DNA from: Apricaphanius iberus | Taxonomy: Eukaryota > Chordata > Actinopteri > Cyprinodontiformes > Aphaniidae | Direction: 5' to 3' | Assembly: GCA_028564705.1 (NCBI GenBank) | Contig: JAPXFQ010002755.1 | Span: 1,178,001 to 1,242,000, forward strand | DNA: 64,000 nucleotides | Shown here: piece after piece, positions 11,370 to 23,145 of the stretch | Position numbering within the stretch: position 1 is the stretch's first letter | How the letters are laid out: every line of letters starts with the position of its first letter | The notes under the pieces: generated by a model | Seen by the model: the letters and a program-made list of their open reading frames with translations, nothing else | What the model was told of the DNA's origin: nothing | The model's database searches: none | Position numbers and translations under genes: made by a program

Positions 11370-11790
11370 AAGCATGTCCACCTATACTGACATACCAAGA
11401 CAGGGGACCATTAATCAGAGCAGCAGCAACTACCCAAGGTAACTCTGGAGGAACCACAGAGAGCCGCATAGCTCAGGTGGATGTATTGATAAAACAAATA
11501 CCAGTCTTGTACTCAACAAATCTGTCCATCACTTAAAGAAAGGTATAAGAAATTTCATTTACAGTTTGCTACAAGCCAAGTAGGGGACGCAGTGAACATG
11601 TGGAAGAAGGTGCTCTTCCCAGGTAAGATTAAAATATAACTTTTCGGTCTTCATGCAAAATCTTTCAAGTGGCAGAAAACTAACTGCCACACCACCCTGA
11701 ACACAACATCCTCATCTGGACGCATAGTGATGGCAGCAGGGTGCTGTGGGGACGTGTTTACGTCAACGGAAGATGCATGGAGATACTGTA
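11370..11790 (+). mobile_element. Tc1-like transposon fragment (5'-central part)
   Basis: Successive blocks match the body of a standard fish Tc1-like transposase gene: GACCATTAATCAGAGCAGCA, GGTAACTCTGGAGGA, then CAGTTTGCTACAAGCCAAGT, AACATGTGGAAGAAGGTGCT and CACCCTGAACACAACATCC. The frame is broken by stops and indels, so this is a dead copy. It lacks both terminal repeats. Confidence 0.8.
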
Positions 11791-13080
11791 AATACATGAC
11801 AATCAAAAAATGTGAGAATGCTTTGAAGGCACAGTACTATAAGAACAATGAGTTATGTTTTTCAAAACCACAATTTTTTTTATTTTATAAATATGACTTT
11901 GAATGAAGTACCACCACACAGATTCAAGCCGTTCAATTTTTAAAAGCATTGACAGGTGTGACAGGTAACCCAGATGTACAAATTCATCCCAAAAACATTA
12001 GAGAATGGCCTATAAAACAGGAAATGGTTCCTCTCCACATTGCTCAGATTGGTTTTTAATATCTGGATTCATCAGACCTCACATGCAACTGCATAATTAT
12101 TGTATTTGAATATTTGATTGTATAATGTTTAAGACTTCGTCTGCAGTTACGGCAACATGTTTGTTACTTACTGCAGTGCCAAGTCAGCAGCCAAGCATAG
12201 ATATCCAGCACAGATTTTGAACTGTATTTCTTTGTACAGAAGTTCTAAACAGTTTGACATAAATGAATTTATTTAAAATATTGAGTTATAAGAAGCAGAT
12301 TATATCCAACTTGGACATTGGGGAGTTTGAGATGGCGCAATGGTATCATACAACACAAACTTTTAGATTAATTCATACGAAAATAGAAAGCAGTGGTGGT
12401 ATTTGTTGCAATTTATTGTCATAAACAAGCTATATTCCTTTCAAATGAACATCCTACATCCTTCTATATATTTTTTTCATTTGTACTTTTTAAATATTAT
12501 CATTTGCAGCTTATAGATGTCGAAACACATACGGTAAGTATCCAAAGTGTGTGTTTTATGAGCGTTGTCTGTCCTGAAAAAACTCCACAACCCAGCTACC
12601 ACAAATTCCCCACTGATACTTGTATGAGCTAAAGATGTTGACCACAGGTCTGACTTTCAGTGGGGGATGATTTAATTCAGCTTTTCTCCTCCATGGTTCC
12701 GAGCTCTCATGAACACTGATCGTTTCAGTCACCGGCACATTTGGGTTGTTTCCGGCTGATTGCAAAAGTTCTCTGACTTTTTAGTCTTCACGACAGAATT
12801 TGCAAATATAATTACCGCTGCAAGAAAACCCAGCTGAGATAGCGGCGACGAGCTGTCATCTGCTATTGTTTCTTGAGCGTGTCCTCCAACTGAACTTCAC
12901 CGACCGACAGTTTAATTGGTTTCAGGGAATCGAGTGTGAAGAGGAGCCATGACCTTGATCTTTCCCTCTGATAAATGATTTTTTTTTCTTTCTTTTTTTT
13001 TAACCAGCTATACATGCAAATATTACAACTGTGTGTGTCAGAGTGCTGAGAGGAAAGTAAACAGATACACATTGTCTCCT
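11791..13080. other. Spacer, no gene recognised
   Basis: No recognisable coding segment. Positions 12640-12960 are slightly GC-richer, with open frames on both strands that show no family resemblance. Confidence 0.5.
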
Positions 13081-13084
13081 TTTA

Positions 13085-13330
13085 TTGTGTGTTTAGTGGC
13101 TGATTAGAGGCGTAATTAAATACGGTGTTGGTTAGCTTGGCGGCAAACAGAGGAGAGTCTGACCCTGCGACTTCTAATGCACTCCAGGGATCATCTGAAC
13201 AAAGAGAGAAGACGGATTCAGATACATTTAACAATAAAGAGCTATCAGACTCTTATCATGGTAACCTGTCCTGAATTCGCCCTACAGTTTGCATGATAAA
13301 TATTAATAAAAGGCCAGGAGGAAATTGCAG
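13085..13330. promoter_or_regulatory. Candidate conserved non-coding block (about 13.1-13.3 kb)
   Basis: A non-repetitive block with homeodomain-type cores (CTGATTAGAG, GGCGTAATTAAATAC) and a TTTGCATGATAAATATTAAT segment containing an octamer-like TTTGCAT. It has no open frame of note. The impression of an enhancer rests on composition and motif density only. Confidence 0.3.
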
Positions 13331-13639
13331 AAAACTAGCAGCACAATAGTGTTGGCTTTAGTTTAGACCTGTAGGAGTAAAAACACTGCACTGAAAAAAA
13401 TCTCCATTTATGCATTTATGAGACCAAAGATTCACTGACACTTACATTACCTCTCCCATATTGGTGTAGAAATTACTTGGCTGCTAAAATATCTCATTTG
13501 TATTTCCATTTTTTGATACATTTAAATCCCAAGTCCAATTTTAATAACAGACAAAAGCAACTTTAGTGAATACTAAAAGCATTTTTAAATAAAAATGTAT
13601 TACTTATTATAAAAGATGTTGAATGCACTAATTGTGATT

Positions 13640-14350
13640 AACCACATTATTTGGACATCTTGATTAGTTACTAGCCACACCCAGGCCTGATCACTGTCTG
13701 TATTTTAGAACCGCTTAAAAGAAAACTGTCTGACAACATGAAGATTTGGCTAAAAGATCTCAGTAAGCAACACATTTTGCTCCACTATAAAGGAATTCCT
13801 ATACAGATGAAAAGCAAAAGTATCAACATCTACCCGTTTAAGACGTGTTATAAATTCATATACAACGCTTTGGGATTCAGGAGAACCCCACTGAGATCTG
13901 TTCTCCACAAATGGAGAAAACACAGAACAGCGATAAACCTTCCCAGGACGGGCTGCACTACCAAAAGAATCCAAGGAGTTTGATAACGAAGGTGGGGCAA
14001 GAACGGCATCACTGAACAAGTGAAAATCACTGGTGACCAAAATAACACAGAGTCCCAACTCGCATTTGATAAAACACATCTTAATGATCTTAAAGATATT
14101 TGGTATTTCCAATTATTCCAGAAAGGAAAGGACGTCAGAGGAAAAAGTTGGCCCTAAATTTGATGTTACGCTAGCACAGCATATCAGAAAAAGAACAGTG
14201 CCAGCATCCGAACATGGTGGTGGTAGTGTCATGATCTGGGGCTACTTTGCTGCTTCAGGACTTGGATGACTTGCCGTAACTAATGGATCCAGGACTTCTG
14301 CTCTCTACTGGAAAACTCTGAAGGATAAAATCCAGCCATCAGTATGTGAC
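13640..14350 (+). pseudogene. Tc1-like transposase pseudogene
   Basis: Two conserved blocks of a Tc1 transposase are legible in different frames. At 13880-13960 there is a helix-turn-helix tail reading FRRTPLRSVLHKWRKH followed by a basic INLPRTGCTTKR stretch. At 14180-14268 there is the catalytic-core approach HGGGSVMIWGYFAASGLG. Frameshifts and stops separate them, and no terminal repeats are visible, so the element is inactive. A GACA microsatellite follows directly. Confidence 0.8.
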
Positions 14351-14376
14351 TATAAGATCAAGTATAGTGGGGATAT

Positions 14377-14378
<2 letters not shown>

Positions 14379-14450
<72 letters not shown>
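14379..14450. repeat. (GACA)18 microsatellite
   Basis: Uninterrupted tetranucleotide repeat of about 18 units. The Cys-Leu-Ser-Val open frame on the minus strand is a by-product of the repeat. Confidence 0.97.
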
Positions 14451-14451
<1 letters not shown>

Positions 14452-15480
14452 CTTTATTGATTGTTTTACAATTAAAAACAGAAATTCGCATTTCACACAG
14501 CTTCACTAAAATAAAATGAAATAAAATAAAGTAAAATGTATAAAACATCCTTAATAGGAAACACCTTTAAAAACACATCCAGTGCAATCAGTGCAGCCTA
14601 TTTCATACTGTTTAAAAAGGGTTTTTTTGCAGATGGAATTGATGATTTGTTGTAAATGTTTTTGCAGGCCACTGGGGTTCTGTATTGGCTTGCCAGATGG
14701 CCACACAATGAAGAAGTTGTACAGGTGAGATGGGATCTTAAGATTCGCTCAATAAATAAATGTGTATATTTTTCAGTGACCTTGTTAATGTATGCACCTA
14801 AATCCAAACATGGAGGGAGCTGAGAGATATTTTTCAATGCAGTTACTTTGGCTGTTACAGTCTTTGTATCACAATGTTACGTTTGGTATGTAATAGTCTT
14901 ATATCTGTGCTGAATACTATGCATTAACATGCATATTTTTTACAAATATCATGAACTACAAAATAAGGGTCTGTATTAATATGGACCTGTATGTATTACT
15001 GCTACAGATGGTTTTAAGTGATAAAACTTCTCAGTCGATATGTTTTTTTTACATTTTTTGACTCTTAGTTCATTTTTTTCATTTTAAGTTGAGACATTTA
15101 CTATTGTACCATAATATAAAAAACGTTGTTTAGATATGCTGACAAAAATCCACAATACTGATTGGGTAAAAACTTCGTGTTAGAGTTTTAAAAAAAATAC
15201 TATGTAATAAATCAGGTTAAAAAAATCACTTAATAATGATTGATAGACAGGAAAATAGTTTCAATGTTCTGTTCTGGTGCTATACATTTTAAACAAAGCG
15301 TACATGTAAGATTCCTCAAGTTCCCATTTTTGGGCCACTTTTCTTTAATAACTACCACTGCCTCTATATTATAAAGCATTGCAACATCTGTTATCACACC
15401 CATGAAGTTGAAACAAGGCAAATATATTCATGAAATACATATAAAATAATAATTGGTAATCAAACTGTTGTACAACTGAA
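14451..15480. other. AT-rich spacer, no gene recognised
   Basis: Low-complexity AT-rich sequence with short frames only. The ACAACTTTATTGATTGTTTT segment just after the GACA run resembles a LINE 3' tail in reverse but is too short to assign. Confidence 0.5.
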
Positions 15481-15625
15481 CCCTCTCCACAGTCTACCAG
15501 CAGACACTATAAAAAGGCCTGGTCTTCTCTATGCTTTACCTGGAGCTTTGAACAACAGCTACGCTGATGACACACTTCTTTATATTGCTGTAACCCCATG
15601 GCTACAGTCACATAGTCAATGAGTC
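15480..15625 (+). mobile_element. LINE reverse-transcriptase fragment with YADD box
   Basis: The + strand reads NNSYADDTLLYIAV at about 15550-15592. YADD is the catalytic metal-binding box of non-LTR reverse transcriptases (L2/Rex-like elements use F.YADDTQLY here). Upstream words (CCAGCAGACACTATAAAAAG) are not clearly in frame, so only a short piece of the palm domain survives. Confidence 0.7.
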
Positions 15626-16860
15626 TACAATGCCAGTGAGTGTATAGGTTAGATGGTGTGTTCCATTTGTAGTTGGAACTTTGACGCTCCTACTTCTGAG
15701 TTGGAAAAATGAACTGGAGCAACAGCCTTCCCTCTCAGAAAGCTGGAGAATTGTTCAGATGCAGACATCGATCCTACATCAATCTAGCAATCAATCAGAT
15801 ATCCATATTGAACTAGAAATGTTCAGATTTACATTTTAACAGCCACATAATATCAATATCAATTCAAAGGAAGACAAAACTACTAGAATTATCTTCCCGT
15901 TTCTGTCCTTTCAGTGTAAGTTATCCTTGTTTATTTCAGTTAATAGGGGAACAGTGGACCAGTTACTGGCTGAAAAAATGAATGTCTGCTTATTTTGTTT
16001 CTTTTAGAGGCAGTTAAACCGAGGCTGGCGAGTTGAATTATCAGGCCAAATTGTTCGAATAAATACAGCAAAATAATTTCTTTCACATTTGAACATTAAG
16101 GTTGTGTATATATTTCACAGAAGACCTATTTGTAAAAAAAAAAAGTTCTACAAAAGGACGCAAAATCCTCTTCTCTTACTGGTGCTTTTATTTTGATGTA
16201 CAGTCTACAGAGGCAGAGGGTTAGACATTCTTTGTAGCTGCTGTCATAAACCAACTATGACAGGAATAAACTGCAACATGAGCGATAATATGTCTGCAGT
16301 GACATAACATTTGATTTCAATTTTGCCTGTGTGGTTGTGTGTGTGTGTGTGTGGAGGGGGAGGCAGGTGAGGGTTATTTTCGCATACAACCCCAACCCCT
16401 CTGCTCTGGTGCCACGCACTCCCCCAACTCCCCGTTACCTCACCCCCCCCTCTAACCCCCACTCTCCACCCCATTGGCACCAACAATACCCCTCTCACCG
16501 CTGCTCCCCACTCTCAACTGGCTTCTGTGCAATTTATTCAAATATTTTGACATTTCGCCTCCCCTCACTTCCCGAGCAGAAATGATTTGTGACAGCTGGA
16601 GATGGGCTCTGTCGGAGGAGCTTCCTCTAACACTCTGCCTTCTTTTATTTCCCCGCGCCCCGTCCCTCTTTGTCGAAGGGCAGATTTTTCTCTTTCGACT
16701 CTCATCTTTTTTTTTTTTTCCGTCTTCCTTTATTCACCGCTCTTCGTCCTGTCAGCCAGTGCGGGCCTCAAAAGCATCTCCCCTCCTGTTTTGTGTGATT
16801 CTTTTGCGTAACAGTTAAACTATTTGTTGACATTTTGTATTTCTGTCTGTTTTGGGCCTT
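15626..16860. other. Spacer; C-rich and CT-rich patches, no gene recognised
   Basis: A GT run (16335-16352) is followed by a C-rich stretch (16385-16515) that produces long overlapping frames of Pro/Ser/Thr without domain features. A CT/poly-T tract at 16690-16740 does the same. The 16550-16620 segment (CATTTCGCCTCCCCTCACTT, then GAAATGATTTGTGACAGCTG) is non-repetitive and could be regulatory. Confidence 0.45.
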
Positions 16861-16869
16861 TTGCTCTCT

Positions 16870-17330
16870 GCCAATCTACATTTTGACTGCTGGTCTGACT
16901 GTTTGCTTGGCAAAACGGAGTGTAATCCTCCTACATTACTCCTCTCAGCCGACTCTTCAGAGGAATAAAGCGCAAGCAAATCCTTGCTCGTTTTCCTTTT
17001 TAGATTATTACCATTTCTCCGGCTACTTTGAATCGGGCTGATCACCTGCAGGACGATCTACGATTGAGGAGAGGAGGTAAAATTTAACCGACGGTTTCTA
17101 ACCAACTCATTTTCCCCCAATCCACTGTAGCAGGTGACAAACTGATAGAGCAGAGCATCAAAATGAGGACATGGTGCATCATGCAAGGCTGCCTGTTACA
17201 GCGCGATGCACCGACAACAAAGACTCCATTTGAATAATGCTGCTCATTAGCTGGGGGACAGGGCCTTGTTCTGTTGCTGCCTGTCCCTGGTCACTTTGCA
17301 GCACTGCGATAGACCAACGCACACATCGCT
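16870..17330. promoter_or_regulatory. Candidate conserved non-coding block (about 16.9-17.3 kb)
   Basis: Non-repetitive DNA with balanced composition, e.g. TTGAATAATGCTGCTCATTA followed by GCTGGGG (17230-17257) and AGGAATAAAGCGCAAGCAAA (16961-16980). Open frames overlap on both strands without splice structure. Suggested as possible enhancer sequence by appearance only. Confidence 0.3.
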
Positions 17331-19255
17331 CAGCGCCACAACGTCGTCCATCACTGAATGGAGAAAAAAAAGCGCGAGAAGCCACTGACAAATGGACCTT
17401 CCTGTGGGTTTATTTAGTCTGGTATGATTAGATGCTTTCTTTCCAAGAGCATCACCGTGTATATGCACAGTGGAAATAAAGGGCTCCAGCAGCTCGCCGT
17501 TTGTAACGGCCACTAAACGCAGGTACTGAATGGAAGATCTGAGAACCAAGTGTAGACGAGCAGCTGGAAAATAACTCAAGCGTCACAATAGGAAAGGATA
17601 ATGAATTCCGCAAGTCATCAGGCACAAAAAAAAAAAAATACTAAGCATCACAACAGCCTGCAATCAAAACAGTGTGAAAATAGCAGTCATATTCAGACTC
17701 CCCAAATAAAGTTTGAAGCTTTAATCCACTCCTCAAAGACTCGTATCGTATCTGACTCTATACAGGGTGTCGAAGACATGTAAGCGTCTGCTGTTGAAGT
17801 GTTTGCCTTCATGGTCTGAAAAAACAATGGATGGAAAATATTTATTTCCAGAATTTTTAAAGGAAAAAAAAAAACATTTTCAAACGCATGCCATTTGCTC
17901 TACTTTCAGTGATCAGACAAACAAATGCATACAGTAATCCTTCTTGTCTAGACAGTGTCGACTGAGAAGAGGAAGGTTACCTCTGATCTGTGTGCCTAAA
18001 TGAGAACAATTCTAAATCATCTCTTATATGGGTCTTTAGATCATGACAGTAAAGGGAGTGAGTCACCTTGCTTTTTACCTTTTTAACCTTTTGCCTAGCT
18101 GCATGGTTATGGAAAACATAAAATGTTACGGTGGCCTCTTATAGGTTAGAAATAACTCCTATTATTACTCCTATTATTCATATTTTTTCTCCAGTGAAAC
18201 AACCCAATTTTTGACTTTATGTGTCCACCAAAATCAGAAAAGCATGTTCGCTTGACAGATCTTAATTGTCAATGTTAAATAGTATGCTAAGCATTGTACC
18301 ACGCTTAGCATACTATTTAACACAACAACACAATTTGGATAACTTGCCTTACCTGATCCTGGGTGAAATATACAGGCATCTCAATAAATTTCAATAATTT
18401 CAAGAAGTCTATTTATTTTAGTAATTCAATTCACCAAGTGAAGCACCTTATATGGATTGAGCACACAAAAACAAATGTTTTTAAGCCTCAGTTTCAGTTA
18501 ATTATCATCTTCCAGCTTTTAAAAACATTAGGTTTAAGAGTAGAATATTACATCAGACCAAGAAATTAATACATTTATATTGTTAAAAGATTTTTGTCAA
18601 AAGTTTTGACAAAAGATGACCAAGTGGTAAGTCAAAAATGTTCTAATGCATATCCTGAATTACTAAACCATTAACTGTCTTCAGAAAGTAACAGATTAGA
18701 AGTCTGTTAAGGGTCATTTTGTGTTTAAGGCAATTACATTATTACCTTTTAGGTTCCTTCATAATCAGTGCTAAATGAAATTCCTCAACTGGCTGCTTTG
18801 CAAACGGCAACCAAAACCATCGGTCAAATAGCGTTAAACTTATATAAACAACCTCTAAAGCTGGATTTGCATTATTGAGCTGGATGTGTTCTCAAAAACA
18901 AATCACAAGTATTAAACTGTGAATAGGTGGGAGTCCATCCTAATATGTAATATTAAAATTCTATATGATTTAAATAACTAATATTTAACAAGCTATAAAA
19001 TTCCTTTTTTGTAGTGTATCTTGTCTTAAACACGACTTTAGATTTTAAAAGTGAAACTCCTTCTAAGCAAAATGAAAATGGAAAAATTAAACAGCTTGGT
19101 TCAAACAGACCACGTGAGCTTTGTAGTTAATCTGAACAGACCTGAGGAAAATCCAACTGTAGCTCTATAAAAAGGAGAAAATCAGTCATTTGCCAAGGAC
19201 AGCCAGAGCTAATAAGTGTGTAACATGATAGAAAAGAAAATTAGTTCATAGCTGT
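17331..19255. other. AT-rich spacer, no gene recognised
   Basis: Nothing coding is recognised. The notable object is a perfect 20-bp inverted repeat at 18273-18322. Confidence 0.5.
18273..18322. repeat. Perfect 20-bp hairpin
   Basis: The left arm TGTTAAATAGTATGCTAAGC (18273-18292) and right arm (18303-18322) are exact reverse complements around a 10-nt loop. The flanks show only patchy further pairing (AATTGT words), so it is shorter than a typical pre-miRNA. It may be a foldback remnant or a structured RNA element. Confidence 0.9.
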
Positions 19256-19259
19256 CATC

Positions 19260-20520
19260 TTCTTGATGAAGAGGCAATCAAAATCAAAGTGAATCATTCT
19301 GTGAGGAGGATTGTGTTTTGGAATTCAAACGGGCAATGCTTCAATATGACAAATCAGCCAGTGTGGTGCATGTTGATTGATTCCGTCCATGAAAACCTAA
19401 TAGATTTAGCCCTCTGTGAATTTGGCTCTCATTAACCTCGCAGCGTTTTCATACCAGAATGTATTGGAGCCATTTTATCCACCACTCAAAGGCAATGCAG
19501 TGGGTGATAAATCCTTTGGCTTATCTGGCTGCAGGTGACAGCACAGCAGAGAAATGCAGCTGAGGGGGGCAGGAACGCACACATATTCAAGTTCCACATA
19601 AGCATGCACACACACACACAGACATACACATTTTCCCTAATGGGTCGCTATGGTGACCCCACCCCTACCCACACCCGCCCACACACACACACACACACAC
19701 ACCGAAAAAACCTTGTGATCCAACCGGAACCGAAGACACGCTCCTTGACCTGAGCCGGCAGCCACCGCAGAAAAATCTTCCTCTCAGCTCCCGGAATAGA
19801 AGGGGGGGGGGGGGGGGGGACAGAATTCAATTACACAGTCGAAACCCACTCTTTGCCCTCGGGGAGTGATATCAGCACCATTTAAAAGTCTGATTACTCA
19901 CAAAACCAATAACATTTTGACTCCCTGGTAATGGACCAGTAGATTAGAAAATTTAGATTACATTTAACTGCCTGTAGATTCTCATTAAAACGCCACCAAC
20001 TAGTTAGAAACAATAGGTAATTAAGAGTGTAATGAAGCGCAGTAGCGTTAGCCCAAGTCGGCTTTATGCTACTCTTGTGGGACCCAGCCTTGCTTTGCAC
20101 TTATCCTGCAGCGAAGCTGTACCAGCGTCTCATTTGGGCAATACGACATATTTAATTAGATTAATGAATTTCGGTGGCGTCTCCGTGGGGCTGGGGGCTC
20201 TCCTTTGTGGTGACAGTGTAACAACAGATTATATATTAGGGGAAGGAATACAAGCTGCCGGCAGGCCAGTGCTGGTTGCTCCCCTGACAGAGGTGAGATG
20301 TCTGACGGTTTGGGTGGAACCTGTCTCAGGTTTACTCCTACTAAATGGTATCAATGCAAAGACTCAAAGACAAGCGTGCTGCACGGGCAAACACAAACTC
20401 TTATCCAAAACTCCAGATTTTGATTTAGCAAAAGGGAGGCCCATTGAATTAAACATGATTGATTGTGACACGGGGAGAGCGCACAAACAGAGGCAAGAAA
20501 GCCCATGGTGATAAATGGGT
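19260..20520. promoter_or_regulatory. Candidate conserved non-coding block (about 19.3-20.5 kb)
   Basis: A long stretch almost free of repeats, except for CA microsatellites (19607-19640, 19681-19702) and an 18-G run (19802-19819). Homeobox-type cores cluster at 20010-20170 (GGTAATTAAGAG, TTTAATTAGATTAATGAATT). A 159-codon frame (20032-20511, +) has no recognisable domain, overlaps frames on the other strand and shows no exon signals, so I treat it as non-coding. The regulatory role is inference from motif content. Confidence 0.35.
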
Positions 20521-21115
20521 TGGTGGCCATGTTTAGCTTGAAGCCAGTGTTTGGGACTCTGCTCAGCCAGGAGTAAATGCTTCGACACAAAATAAAGAAC
20601 GAAGGAAATGATTCGGAGCTTCTCTGAAGCTAACTAAGTTTATTAGCTTAAGGTCTTTCAGTCCTTCAGCCTCCTGCAGCAGTCAGCCACACAAAGTTTT
20701 TACATTTTCAGGAAAGAGAGCAAAGACGGAAGTACAAGCATTGCAAAGCTTCTGCACTAAATTTATGTGATTTATGAACAATCTGATGTTTTGTTTTCCA
20801 AAAAGAAAACAGCTCGCTAACTTTGTTGGTGCGGTTTTAAACAAAATCCAGAAGTGGAAATAGGGCGGTTCCTTTGTACGTGGAAGATTGATTTTCCTAG
20901 TTACCTCTTGAAAAAACAACAAGAACAGGGCGTTCTACTTGGTTGTGGCAAGATTCCTAGTTTTAAGTTTTGATGTCAGAGACCAATGAGGGACTCTTGC
21001 TGCGTTCTGTCTGAACTCTAAAACCAGATTTTCCAAGTTACAGGTTGCAAAAACCAATCAACCAATCAACCCAAATTGTGGACATTTCAAGGTCTATTTA
21101 AAAATTTAAAAACCC
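20521..21115. other. Spacer, no gene recognised
   Basis: Short overlapping frames on both strands; none resembles a known protein. Confidence 0.5.
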
Positions 21116-21119
21116 TTCA

Positions 21120-21500
21120 GGAAAGTATCATAAGGCAAAGGGTGGTAGACCAACAAGTTACAAAGTTACATTTACTTGAGGAACTTTTGGGTGGGTGGGT
21201 GGGGGGGGGGTTGCTTTTATTAGTAGTTTTACTGCACCCTACTTTTACTTAAGTAATATTATGATGTAGTATCACAACTCTTACTTGAGTAAAATGTCAA
21301 GATACTACCAAACACAAGTAACTTTAGTGACTGTAAAAAGCATATTTTAACCAAAAACGCATGAGACACAGACATAAACTTACAGCTTACATGAAAGAGA
21401 AACCTCTTGTTTGTATTCAAACTTTTTTGTTCTGATTTTATTCTCTGTTCTAAATACATATACATATCATATATCATATGTTTTTTTATTGAAAATTGCA
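21120..21500. mobile_element. TTACTTGAGTAA-type repeat remnant
   Basis: Words such as ACATTTACTTGAGGAAC, TACTTTTACTTAAGTAATA and CTTACTTGAGTAAAATGTCA mark a widespread non-autonomous fish repeat. A GGGT/poly-G tract (21189-21211) lies within it. No ends are defined. Confidence 0.5.
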
Positions 21501-21509
21501 GGACAGGAA

Positions 21510-21715
21510 CAGGAAATTCACATCATGGATGTGCAGCCGACAAATCTGCACCAACTGTGTGATGCTATCATGGACCAAAATCCATGGACCAAAATCCATG
21601 AGGGAACCTTGTTGAATCTATGGAAGAAACGATTGAAGCAGTTCTGAAGGCAAAAGGGGGTCCAACCCGGTACTAGCAAGGTGTACATAATAAAGTGGCC
21701 AGTAAGTGTATACAA
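21510..21715 (+). mobile_element. Tc1-like element, 3' end
   Basis: The translated segment (DVQPTNLHQLCDAIMDQN followed by a WTKIHEGTLLNLWKK block) resembles the C terminus of Tc1-family transposases. It runs into AAGGCAAAAGGGGGTCCAAC and then GTGTACATAATAAAGTGGCC, the characteristic fish Tc1 terminal stretch. A local duplication (GGACCAAAATCCAT twice at 21572-21599) has altered the frame. Only the 3' end is present. Confidence 0.75.
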
Positions 21716-22034
21716 TGTTTTAAAATCTGTAGATGTAAGAAAATCTGACAGATTTACAAGTGGTACACATTAAAATTGACATCCATCGGGGAATGTGCTC
21801 CTATAAAAGTTTAAATGCATAAAATGAAAAGAAAAATCTGTTGTTTCACTTTTTAATGCTAACATTAGTTAGCAGCATAGCAATTAGCAATTCCCAGTGG
21901 TTTTCTGACATGCAAAGAGAATGCATTCAAACCAGGTGTTACATGATTCCCAGATCCAAGTTCTGGGGTGAATAGAACATTGCATTACAGATAGCATGTG
22001 TGGCAGGTATAATTTGCTTAAGCTGTGACATTTA

Positions 22035-22320
22035 ATTGATTTCAGTTTATTTATATATAGTGCTAATTCACAACATATGTTATCTCAAGGCACTTTACAA
22101 AAAAAGTCATTTGACTTTGACAATACATACAATCCAATCCGTTTAAAAGTTTTCTATTTAAGGAAATCCAGCAGATTGCATCGAATCAAGCTTTTAAACA
22201 TTTACAGGTGCTAAATGTGTCACATGTTGGATAATAATCCTTCAATATGACACTAGCTTTATCAAAAGCATCTCAGTTTCTCAGCGTATGTCTATATAAC
22301 AAAGACATTGATTGTTTTTT
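22035..22320 (-). mobile_element. LINE 3' tail fragment, reverse orientation
   Basis: TTCAGTTTATTTATATATAG followed by TCTCAAGGCACTTTACAAA is the reverse complement of the typical fish L2/Rex LINE tail (AAGTGCCTTGAGA ... TATATAAATAAACTGAA). The forward version of this tail occurs at 26430-26520. Confidence 0.65.
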
Positions 22321-22329
22321 GATAATTCA

Positions 22330-23145
22330 GCTACAGTGCACGACTCGGATGATGCTCCCAGTGGCCCACTGTCTTCCATGTCCTGTTGTTAACTTTTAAC
22401 TTTCTTTAAAATAAGAAATACTCTTACATTAGTTCATATTGGGGGGCTGCACGGTGGCGCAGTGGTTAGCGCTGTTGCCTTGCAGCAAGAAGGTCGTGGG
22501 TTCGTATCCCGGTCCAGGGTCTTTCTGCATGGAGTTTGCATGTTCTCCCCGTGCATGCGTGGGTTCTCTCCGGGTACTCCGGCTTCCTCCCACAGTCCAA
22601 AAACATGCATGATAGGTGAATTGATCATTCTAAATTGTCCGTAGGAATGAATGTGAGTGTGAATGGTTGTCTGTCTCTCTGTGTTGGCCCTGCAACAGAC
22701 TGGCGTCCTGTTCAGGGTGTACCCTGCCTAACGCCTGATAATTGCTGGAATAGGCTCCAGCTGCCCCGTGACCCTGAATTGGATAAGCGGTTAAGAAGAT
22801 GGATGGATGGATGGATAGTTCATATTGTGTCTCTTCTCTGTATTCTTACCCCCTAGATAGTCATGACAGATGGCCGCTAGTACTTAGCCAGGTTTTGCTG
22901 GAGGGTTTTTTTTTCTGTTAAATGGGAGTTTATCCTCTCCACTGTCACTTCATGCTTGTTCAGGATAAGGGATTACTGTGGTTGGAGTCTGCATGTGCTG
23001 GGTTTACTTACATAGAAAACTGTTTTAATTGACTGGAATGTTTGTATAATTGTATTCAAATGACTTTTCTTCTTAAGTTCCTTGAGATGACATCTGTTGT
23101 AAATTTTTGCCATATAATTTGAAATTAATTGAATCATCCATACTT
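22330..23145 (+). mobile_element. LINE 3' end fragment carrying a nested SINE
   Basis: TTTTGCTGGAGGG, then TGGGAGTTTATCCTCTCCAC and AGTTCCTTGAGATGACATCT, follow the order of the 3' region of fish L2/Rex-like LINEs. The fragment is split by the SINE at 22442-22815; the flanking halves resume with a 12-bp duplication. Confidence 0.65.
22442..22815 (+). mobile_element. tRNA-headed SINE-like insertion with 12-bp target duplication
   Basis: The head GGTGGCGCAGTGGTTAGCGC followed by GTGGGTTCGTATCCC has box A and box B of a tRNA-like pol III promoter. The body (GGAGTTTGCATGTTCTCCCC, CTCCCACAGTCCAAAA) and ATGG-repeat tail are those of a very common teleost SINE. TAGTTCATATTG is present as a perfect 12-bp direct repeat at 22430-22441 and 22816-22827, which fixes both ends and shows insertion by target-primed reverse transcription. 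Confidence 0.92.

Noticed and set aside
14379..14450. Array-like repeat resembling CRISPR or a coding Cys-rich repeat
   Set aside because: It is a plain GACA microsatellite with no spacers in a vertebrate sequence.
16244..16830. Several overlapping Pro/Ser-rich frames
   Set aside because: They follow C-rich and CT-rich low-complexity DNA and exist in several frames at once, without domain or splice support.
20032..20511. 159-codon frame as a gene
   Set aside because: No recognisable domain, no splice or promoter context, and open frames on the opposite strand; more likely non-coding DNA.
22442..22520. True tRNA gene at the pol III boxes
   Set aside because: Box A and box B are part of a SINE with a known-type body, tail and target duplication; no full cloverleaf is seen.
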